Assembly (NCBI GenBank): GCA_021775735.1
Contig: JAJFHG010000072.1
Location: 1 to 64,000, forward strand
Length of the DNA stretch: 64,000 bases
Direction of reading: 5' to 3'
From: Hyphomicrobiaceae bacterium
Lineage (GTDB): Bacteria > Pseudomonadota > Alphaproteobacteria > Rhizobiales > Hyphomicrobiaceae
The position numbers and the translations under genes are program-made. Shown here one piece after another: positions 58,532-64,000 of the stretch. The first letter of the stretch is position 1, and every line of letters begins with the position of its first letter. Below the pieces are notes generated by a model. It did no database searches. It was given only the letters and a program-made list of their open reading frames with translations, and was not told the origin of the DNA.

Positions 58532-58668
58532 GGCCTTCGCTATGAAGGTGTCACGTTGGGTGTGTCGTTGTATCCGTTAATGGCACAGCGTGGATGTTTT
58601 CGGTTCAGCGTTTGTTTTCAAATTTGGCGAGCCAAGCCTAGACCACACTTTAATTTTGGAGGCGGACT

Positions 58669-59052
58669 GTGAGCAAAACAGAGCAGAACAAATTAAATGC
58701 GATAGCGTTCTACGATTTAATGTTCAATAAATGTGAACCAAGACAAGCTGTTGAGCGGTATGTTGGCGCAACCTATATACAGCATAATCCAGATGTGGCT
58801 GATGGAAAACAAGCCTTCATCGCGTACTTTGAGCGCATGGCAACAGAGTTTCCCAACAAGCAGGTTGCATTCAAGCGTGCGATAGCCGAGGGCGATCATG
58901 TGGTGCTTCACTGTCACCAAACATGGCCTGGTGACAAAGACTATGCCGGTATCGATATTTTTCGATTTGATGACAATGGAAAAATTGTTGAGCATTGGGA
59001 TGTGCTCCAGATCGTTCCCGATCAGGCAAAGCACGGCAATACAATGTTCTAG
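58669..59052 (+). CDS. SnoaL-like / NTF2-fold protein
   Basis: A 127-residue single-domain protein of the SnoaL-like (ester cyclase) group. It starts with a helix ([20 protein letters not shown]), contains [22 protein letters not shown] and ends with [12 protein letters not shown], all typical. The fold is used by cyclases, isomerases and non-enzymatic proteins, so the role is unknown. The start is GTG with GGAGG seven bases upstream. Confidence 0.85.
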   Translation: MSKTEQNKLNAIAFYDLMFNKCEPRQAVERYVGATYIQHNPDVADGKQAFIAYFERMATEFPNKQVAFKRAIAEGDHVVLHCHQTWPGDKDYAGIDIFRFDDNGKIVEHWDVLQIVPDQAKHGNTMF

Positions 59053-59235
59053 ATTGCGATATGCGTGATGATTGACGGCGAGTGCACCGATCTTGTGCCT
59101 CGCTGAGGGGTCGTTTCTGACACCATTTCAGATGGCCGTCTTATGGACCGGCGAGGCCGCTGAAATGCCTCACGTGACCGAGGCTTGCAGCTTGCCACGG
59201 CATAGGATATCGAAGCGGCGGACAAGGAGATCGTT

Positions 59236-60708
59236 ATGGGCAAAGCGGCCAAAGAAAAAACCAATAATCTAATGCGTGGAGCAGATGGTGACTGGGAAGT
59301 GATCGTCGGTTTGGAGGTCCATGCGCAGGTGGCTTCGAAATCAAAACTGTTTTCGGGAAGTTCAACCGGTTTTGGTGCTGAACCCAACAGCCATGTGTCT
59401 TTGGTTGATGCGGCGATGCCCGGTATGTTGCCGGTGATCAATGAAGAGTGTGTCGCGCAGGCCATTCGTACCGGTCACGGTCTCAATGCCAAGATCAATC
59501 CCTACAGTGTGTTTGATCGCAAAAATTACTTCTATCCCGATCTGCCGCAGGGCTATCAGATTTCACAATTCAAGCAGCCCATTGTCGGCGAAGGTACCGT
59601 TACTATTGACGTTGATGGAGAGACTCGCGAAATCGGGGTTGAGCGTCTGCATTTGGAACAGGATGCAGGCAAGTCGATCCATGACCAACATCCGGACTAT
59701 TCTTACGTTGATCTCAACCGGTCCGGTGTTGCGTTGATGGAAATTGTTTCCAAGCCTGATCTTAGATCCTCAAAAGAAGCCCAAGTTTATGTTGCCAAGA
59801 TGCGCACCATTTTGCGCTATCTGGGCACATCTGATGGCGACATGGACAAGGGCAACCTGCGTGCTGACGTTAATGTTTCTGTGCGCAAACCCGGAGCTGA
59901 GCTTGGTACGCGCTGCGAAATCAAGAACGTCAATTCCATTCGCTTTATTGGACAAGCCATTGATGTGGAAGCGCGCCGGCAGATTGGAATTTTGGAAGAT
60001 GGTGGTCAGATCACACAGGAAACGCGATTGTTTGACCCCGCCAAGGGTGAAACCCGCTCAATGCGCTCGAAGGAGGAAGCGCATGACTATCGCTACTTCC
60101 CGGACCCTGATTTGCTACCGCTTGAGATTAGCGAAGACTATATTGCAAGCCTCAAACAAGGTTTGCCAGAGCTTCCAGATGAAAAACAGGCCCGTTTTGT
60201 CAACGAACTGGGTCTGAGTGCTTATGATGCTAGCGTGCTCATCGCAGAGCGCGAAAATGCGAACTATTTTGAAGCCGTTGCAAAAGGTCGTGATGGAAAG
60301 ACCGCTGCGAACTGGGTGATCAACGAACTTTTTGGTCGTCTGAACAAAGAGGGGCTTGATATTTCTGCTTCGCCCGTCAGTGCCGATCAACTGGGCGGTA
60401 TTGTTGATCTGATTTCAGAAGGCACGATCTCAGGCAAGATCGCTAAAGACTTGTTTGAGATTGTCTGGACGGAGGGTGGAGACCCCGCCGAGATCGTCGA
60501 GGCACGGGGTATGAAGCAGGTCACCGACACTGGCGCAATTGAAAAGACGGTGGAGGACGTGCTGGCAGCCAACCCTGAAAAAGCCGAACAAGCGCGCGCA
60601 AAGCCAAACCTTGCAGGTTGGTTTGTCGGTCAGGTGATGAAGGCATCCGGAGGCAAAGCCAATCCAAAAGTCGTCAATGACATCGTAAAGAAAAAGCTCG
60701 GCGTTTAA
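59236..60708 (+). CDS. gatB: Asp-tRNA(Asn)/Glu-tRNA(Gln) amidotransferase subunit B
   Basis: tRNA-binding kinase/amidase subunit that phosphorylates and amidates the misacylated tRNA; 490 residues. The family signature [17 protein letters not shown] is near the N-terminus and [13 protein letters not shown] near residue 100. The helical YqeY-like tail domain is at the end ([25 protein letters not shown]). AAGGAGATC lies six to nine bases before the ATG. It lies 5.5 kb downstream of the gatC–gatA pair, on the same strand. Confidence 0.96.
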   Translation: MGKAAKEKTNNLMRGADGDWEVIVGLEVHAQVASKSKLFSGSSTGFGAEPNSHVSLVDAAMPGMLPVINEECVAQAIRTGHGLNAKINPYSVFDRKNYFYPDLPQGYQISQFKQPIVGEGTVTIDVDGETREIGVERLHLEQDAGKSIHDQHPDYSYVDLNRSGVALMEIVSKPDLRSSKEAQVYVAKMRTILRYLGTSDGDMDKGNLRADVNVSVRKPGAELGTRCEIKNVNSIRFIGQAIDVEARRQIGILEDGGQITQETRLFDPAKGETRSMRSKEEAHDYRYFPDPDLLPLEISEDYIASLKQGLPELPDEKQARFVNELGLSAYDASVLIAERENANYFEAVAKGRDGKTAANWVINELFGRLNKEGLDISASPVSADQLGGIVDLISEGTISGKIAKDLFEIVWTEGGDPAEIVEARGMKQVTDTGAIEKTVEDVLAANPEKAEQARAKPNLAGWFVGQVMKASGGKANPKVVNDIVKKKLGV

Positions 60709-60725
60709 GCCGGTCTCGCTTTGGC

Positions 60726-61739
60726 TTAGAGTCCAATCAGCGTTGCGATCGTATGGGGTGCCAGAAGCACCGCTGCCCACACCATGCTGGAGAAGATGCT
60801 GGCAAGGGAGAACGTCGCCCGGTTTGACGACAGCGCTCCTGCCATCATCGGCACAACAGATCTGGAAATGCTACCAAGTTTTGACGGCAGGATTGCCAAA
60901 GCACCCTGCGTCTCGATATCTTTTCGGGCGTTGGAGACGGCTTCGGCATTGCCGTTTAAAAAGCGTAGGCTTAAGAGGTCGTCCCGCCTATTCTCACCAA
61001 TTGAATAGGCTGCGATGTCACCAACAATGGCACCCCCTGCGCCTGCCAACCAAAGCGGCCAGAATGTCCCTCCCGCATAAAGGTGCAAAAAGCCAACGCC
61101 GATAAAAAGTGCAAGCGTTGGCCAGAAAACCATTGAGTAGGGAATGGCGAGGGCAACGGCCAACAAGAAAAGAACTGCTGCGATGAGCATTTCATTGTTG
61201 ATCAGGAATTGAAAGACAACATCCTTGAATGTCACCAAGAAGAATGCAGGTGCAATGACACCAGCGGACCACATAATGGCACTAACGACGTTGGCGATTT
61301 GAAATGGCAACTGCCGCATCGCGAACATGCCAGCGACGACAGGGATGACAGCACGTATGGGGCCAAAGAAGTGGCCGAAGAAGACGCTGAGTGCACCATA
61401 TTTTTGAAAAAACAACTCACCTTTTTGGATCAACTCTGGATTTTTGCGAAACGGCCAAACATTTTCGATGCTGTCTTTAAAGTAGTAACCAATCCAATAC
61501 GACAACGCATAGCCAAGTGTTCCACCGGCTGCTGCAGAAATGATGGCCGGCATAACGATGGCTTGAGATATACCGCTTGCAGCGAGCAGGGCGGCGATGC
61601 CGACGAGAATTGCTGTGCCGGGCCAGACCACGGAAAAGAAACAGAACGATTCTCCGAATGCGACGAGAAATGCAATCGGAATGGCGAGGCGTTCATTTTC
61701 TTGAACAAACGCGATGATCGCTTCAACAAATTCCTGCAC
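60726..61739 (-). CDS. DedA/VTT family membrane protein with two tandem domains
   Basis: A 337-residue integral membrane protein. The first domain has the DedA pattern GTLGYALSYWIGYY, then FFGHFFGPIRAVIPVVAGM. The second domain repeats it in weaker form: GAIVGDIAAYSIGEN, then LPSKLGSISRSVVPMMAGAL, with parallel SAIMWSAGVIAPA and SSMVWAAVLLAPH helices. DedA proteins support membrane homeostasis and lipid carrier recycling. Most family members have one such domain (about 200 residues). It is convergent with gatB. Function beyond family is unknown. Confidence 0.82.
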   Translation of the reverse strand: MQEFVEAIIAFVQENERLAIPIAFLVAFGESFCFFSVVWPGTAILVGIAALLAASGISQAIVMPAIISAAAGGTLGYALSYWIGYYFKDSIENVWPFRKNPELIQKGELFFQKYGALSVFFGHFFGPIRAVIPVVAGMFAMRQLPFQIANVVSAIMWSAGVIAPAFFLVTFKDVVFQFLINNEMLIAAVLFLLAVALAIPYSMVFWPTLALFIGVGFLHLYAGGTFWPLWLAGAGGAIVGDIAAYSIGENRRDDLLSLRFLNGNAEAVSNARKDIETQGALAILPSKLGSISRSVVPMMAGALSSNRATFSLASIFSSMVWAAVLLAPHTIATLIGL

Positions 61740-61875
61740 GTAAATTCAGCCCTTTTGGTTGCGGCTTATTGGGTGGACACGGTTGGCGCGGCCCGGCGCC
61801 TTGAAGCACTGGAGTTGTGCGCAATTGGGGCTGAGCAGTGTTGGGTCGCTAAGATGAGGGCTCTGGGTTGGAACT

Positions 61876-62346
61876 TCAACCCTTTTTACAGCGCCGTTTT
61901 TTTTCGCGGACAAGTTCGCGTGAAACTTCATCACCAAGTAGGGCGCCACGGGCAATCTGAGCTGAGGTGAGGCGGCTTGAAGCGCTGCGTAAACTCGCGC
62001 GTGCAGCTATTGCTTCGCGAATGCCAACGCCAAGCTCGGGGCAGGTCAGGATTTTTTTGGTTTTCTTGTAGGCAAACAACCGCACACCAGAAGCATAAGC
62101 TTCAGCCGTCGGCGGGCGCTGGACCCATACACGTTGCTTGTCAGCGAGCAAGGCGCGTAGTGCGGCTTGGCGTCGTTCGATACATCGTGGGCTATCGTCA
62201 ACGCAGTTGAAGCCTGCCGATGCAATGCCAAGCTGTGGTGATTTGGTGGCGCATCCGGTGATCCACAGCGGGGCAAGCAGGCATACAAGGGCAATGTTCA
62301 GTTCACTATGCCTGCCCAGCACGTGATGTCGTCGTCTGCCCGTCAT
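61876..62346 (-). CDS. Lipoprotein of unknown function
   Basis: A 156-residue predicted lipoprotein: basic N-terminus, hydrophobic ELNIALVCLLAPLW and lipobox ITGC (about residues 29–32), then a mature part with four more Cys (NCVDD, RCIER, CPELG and RCKKG near the end). The C-terminus is very basic. The ATG at 62346 is chosen; in-frame upstream starts would bury the signal peptide. I do not recognise the family. The 22-base tandem repeat lies about 135 bases upstream. Confidence 0.65.
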   Translation of the reverse strand: MTGRRRHHVLGRHSELNIALVCLLAPLWITGCATKSPQLGIASAGFNCVDDSPRCIERRQAALRALLADKQRVWVQRPPTAEAYASGVRLFAYKKTKKILTCPELGVGIREAIAARASLRSASSRLTSAQIARGALLGDEVSRELVREKKRRCKKG

Positions 62347-62478
62347 TGTGGAGTGTCCCGCCTCAAATGCGCTGCCGGCGTCCAATGGTCTGGGACTTGA
62401 GGCAGATTGCTTGCCGAAATAGAAGTTTCGCATGGCGATGGCAAGGCAAGACTGTGTCGGAACACGCCGTACTCTGCG

Positions 62479-62519
62479 CTTGTGTGGCAACACTGTCTAA
62501 CTTGTGTGGCAACACTGTC
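62479..62519. repeat. Two-copy tandem repeat, 19-base unit with 22-base period
   Basis: CTTGTGTGGCAACACTGTC occurs at 62479–62497 and again at 62501–62519, identical, separated by TAA. Each copy contains the small dyad GTGT-GGCA-ACAC. The repeats lie between the divergent lipoprotein gene and the GST gene, at two helical turns, as for paired operator sites. Confidence 0.7.
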
Positions 62520-62613
62520 CAAGCGGTGTGTGCAATACAGTTAATAGGTGTCGAGAACGCTGTATGATGTGTGGTCGGCTTGGGGCCACGCGCAATATCC
62601 AGAGAGGATCGGG

Positions 62614-63339
62614 ATGGCACATTCAACGGTAGATCTATATTTCTGGCCGACACCGAACGGCTTTAAAGCGAGCATTATGTTGGAGGAGTGCGCGCTGCCC
62701 TACCGCGTCCATCTCATTGACATCACCAAAGGCGATCAGTTCGCGCCGGAATTTCTAGAGCTTTCGCCAAACAACAAAATTCCAGCACTCTGCGATCCTA
62801 ATGGTCCTGGTGGTAAACCCACTTCGATTTTTGAATCGGGCGCCATATTGCAATACCTCGGCCGCAAGATGGGGCAGTTCTATCCTGAAGATGAAGCTGC
62901 GCGGATTGAGGTTGAGCAATGGTTGTTTTGGCAAATGGCAGGTCTTGGTCCGATGGCGGGCCAGTGTCATCACTTCCGCAACTACGCGCCAGAGAAGATC
63001 CCTTACGCGATTGATCGCTACGTCAATGAAACCAACCGGCTTTATGGCGTGCTTGAAGACCGCCTTACAGGCCGGGATTTTGTGGCGGGCACCTATTCAA
63101 TTGCGGATATGGCGATTTACCCCTGGACCAAGCTTTGGAAAAACCAGGGTCAGGATATTGAAGACTTTCCGAATATCAAAAACTGGTTGGCACGGGTAGC
63201 TGAACGCCCTGGCGTAACACGCGGTATGGCTGTTTCGCGTGATGCATGGTCGAGTCAGTCATTGGCAGAAGATAAGCAAGCGCATTCTGTTTTATTTGGC
63301 CAGACACGGCGCGGTGGGCGCAAGAGTGGTCAGAGCTAG
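62614..63339 (+). CDS. Glutathione S-transferase, YfcG/Ure2p-like
   Basis: A 241-residue cytosolic GST. The N-terminal thioredoxin-like domain contains YFWPTPNGFKASIMLEEC and ELSPNNKIPALCDPNG. It then has FESGAILQYLG, where Glu-Ser binds the gamma-glutamyl of glutathione. The C-terminal helical domain contains FVAGTYSIADMAIYPW. YfcG-type enzymes reduce disulfides with glutathione. AGAGGATC lies just before the ATG at 62614. It would use glutathione made by gshA in this same region. Confidence 0.9.
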   Translation: MAHSTVDLYFWPTPNGFKASIMLEECALPYRVHLIDITKGDQFAPEFLELSPNNKIPALCDPNGPGGKPTSIFESGAILQYLGRKMGQFYPEDEAARIEVEQWLFWQMAGLGPMAGQCHHFRNYAPEKIPYAIDRYVNETNRLYGVLEDRLTGRDFVAGTYSIADMAIYPWTKLWKNQGQDIEDFPNIKNWLARVAERPGVTRGMAVSRDAWSSQSLAEDKQAHSVLFGQTRRGGRKSGQS

Positions 63340-63368
63340 GGCGTGCGCGAGCTAGAGCACGTGGTGCG

Positions 63369-63629
63369 TTAGTCAAATTTTACGAGGCGGGACGGGACAG
63401 GTTTTAGTCCTGTGGCGCGTTCCAAAGCCATTGCAGACAACGTTTTGTTGGCAACGGTCGGGGTGTGCAACGTGGTCATGTCATCTTCAGTTTGACCATC
63501 TGCAGCGGCAACCGGGCCACCAAGGCCATTGGACAAAAGCGTCCAACCTGGACCAGACGTGGACTGCGTACAGCCCATCACTTGTGTTGATAAAACAAAC
63601 GCTGAAAAGACAGCCATTTTACGTTTCAT
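63369..63629 (-). CDS. Small lipoprotein
   Basis: An 86-residue predicted lipoprotein with signal sequence MKRKMAVFSAFVLSTQ and lipobox VMGC (about 17–20). A short polar mature part follows, with GPGWTLLSNGLGGP and a basic end. The ATG at 63629 is used; a GTG at 63662 would add 11 residues. It is convergent to the GST gene, 30 bases away. Unknown function. Confidence 0.6.
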   Translation of the reverse strand: MKRKMAVFSAFVLSTQVMGCTQSTSGPGWTLLSNGLGGPVAAADGQTEDDMTTLHTPTVANKTLSAMALERATGLKPVPSRLVKFD

Positions 63630-63928
63630 CGGAGTGCCCACGCTGTTTCCCGTTTTGCGCACAAAGGCTGTTAGGCCAGTTGTTTTGCGATGTCTTTCTG
63701 AAGTCTATTATATGGTTATCGTAAGGCGCATGAACCGAACCTGAATGGCAAAATTTAGGCTGTGTTTGAGGGCGTTAGGTCTATGCAACTTTAGTTTATG
63801 GTTAGGCAAGTCTTGCCAAGTCGCTGATGCAATCTTGCGCTTTGTTTCAATCAAAGACGGTTTGCGCCAAGCTGGGTTTTCACGCAAGGACTTGTTCAAC
63901 TCGGTTGCCCGAGTCTTGCGAAAATAGA

Positions 63929-64000
63929 TCAGCGCTGTTTACCACTTTTCATAACTTGATCTGCATCGTGACCGTCACGCGCCAAAGAAGCGCGCATCGC
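63929..64000 (-). CDS. C-terminal end of a minus-strand gene (cut by window edge)
   Basis: The last 72 bases on the minus strand read through in frame as 23 residues (AMRASLARDGHDADQVMKSG, then KQR) and end in TGA at 63929–63931. The even amino acid mix looks coding, but only the tail is visible, so no product can be named. The adjacent plus-strand ORF 63745–63927 has no ribosome binding site. Confidence 0.4.
   Translation of the reverse strand, partial: AMRASLARDGHDADQVMKSGKQR

Noticed and set aside
61209-61970. Plus-strand ORF of 253 residues over the DedA-like gene
   Set aside because: Antisense of a well supported membrane protein. His/Asp/Glu-rich with no family pattern; open only because of codon bias.
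63745-63927. 60-residue plus-strand ORF near the right edge
   Set aside because: No ribosome binding site, no signal peptide or family pattern, and an equally long minus-strand ORF overlaps it. Left out of the gene list.

Overview
The window is about 64 kb of a moderate-GC bacterial chromosome. Gene content and order fit an alphaproteobacterium, most likely of the Hyphomicrobiales/Rhizobiales type. The supporting signs are a TrcR (DUF1013) regulator, a BamF-like lipoprotein beside lspA and an M16 protease pair, short HisG paired with HisZ, pyrB next to a dihydroorotase-like protein without metal ligands, plsY beside dprA, ruvX near gatC, and ubiA–rsmE–gshA. Nothing points to a prophage, integron, insertion sequence or CRISPR array. 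I see no tRNA or rRNA gene. This is core chromosome with a few accessory genes.

Layout. 1–10.5 kb, almost all on the minus strand: the 5' part of a small gene cut by the left edge, pgi, a two-subunit M16 peptidase, a BamF-like lipoprotein, lspA, ileS, ribF and a MaoC hydratase. 10.8–16.3 kb: trcR, ubiA (minus), a very lysine-rich exported protein, rsmE, gshA and a tiny cysteine-rich secreted peptide. 16.4–25.4 kb: a hydroxy-acid oxidation island made of cytochrome c–lutA–lutB–lutC (minus), a LysR regulator (minus) and glcD–glcE–glcF (plus). 25.5–28.7 kb: a PPP-type phosphatase, a cupin/JmjC-like oxygenase and a CelD-type GNAT protein. 28.8–32.2 kb: hisS–hisZ–hisG. 32.3–37.5 kb: recQ, two small envelope proteins and a CPA1 Na+/H+ antiporter. 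38.2–40.4 kb: groES–groEL behind a textbook promoter and CIRCE operator, with groEL interrupted by an in-frame amber codon. 41.5–45.7 kb, minus: pyrB, pyrC-like, plsY, dprA. 45.8–54.5 kb: an AidB-type acyl-CoA dehydrogenase, MarR, ruvX, a membrane-spermidine-synthase fusion, gatC, a small membrane protein, gatA, a chorismate mutase domain protein and a membrane protein. 54.6–64 kb: an L,D-transpeptidase, an OmpW-like porin and a Crp/Fnr regulator sharing a region with FNR-type boxes, a CDF zinc exporter, a SnoaL-like protein, gatB, a duplicated DedA protein, two lipoproteins and a GST.

How the genes work together. LutABC and GlcDEF both oxidise 2-hydroxy acids (lactate, glycolate). They flank one LysR gene, and the Lut operon begins with a c-type cytochrome that could take the electrons. 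GatC, GatA and GatB form the tRNA amidotransferase although gatB lies 5.5 kb away. PyrB and its degenerate PyrC partner probably form a structural complex. HisG needs HisZ. The M16 pair looks like a heterodimer with one catalytic and one substrate-holding subunit.

The most striking anomaly is the groEL reading frame. Three A-to-T differences from the expected codons fall within 18 bases, giving two Glu-to-Val changes and a stop. It is either a real lesion or a local sequence error, and raw reads would settle it. I found no clearly novel multi-gene system. The best candidates for new biology are the exported histone-H1-like protein, the phosphatase/cupin/GNAT trio, the cytochrome-linked lut–glc island and the FNR-box-containing ompW/crp intergenic region.
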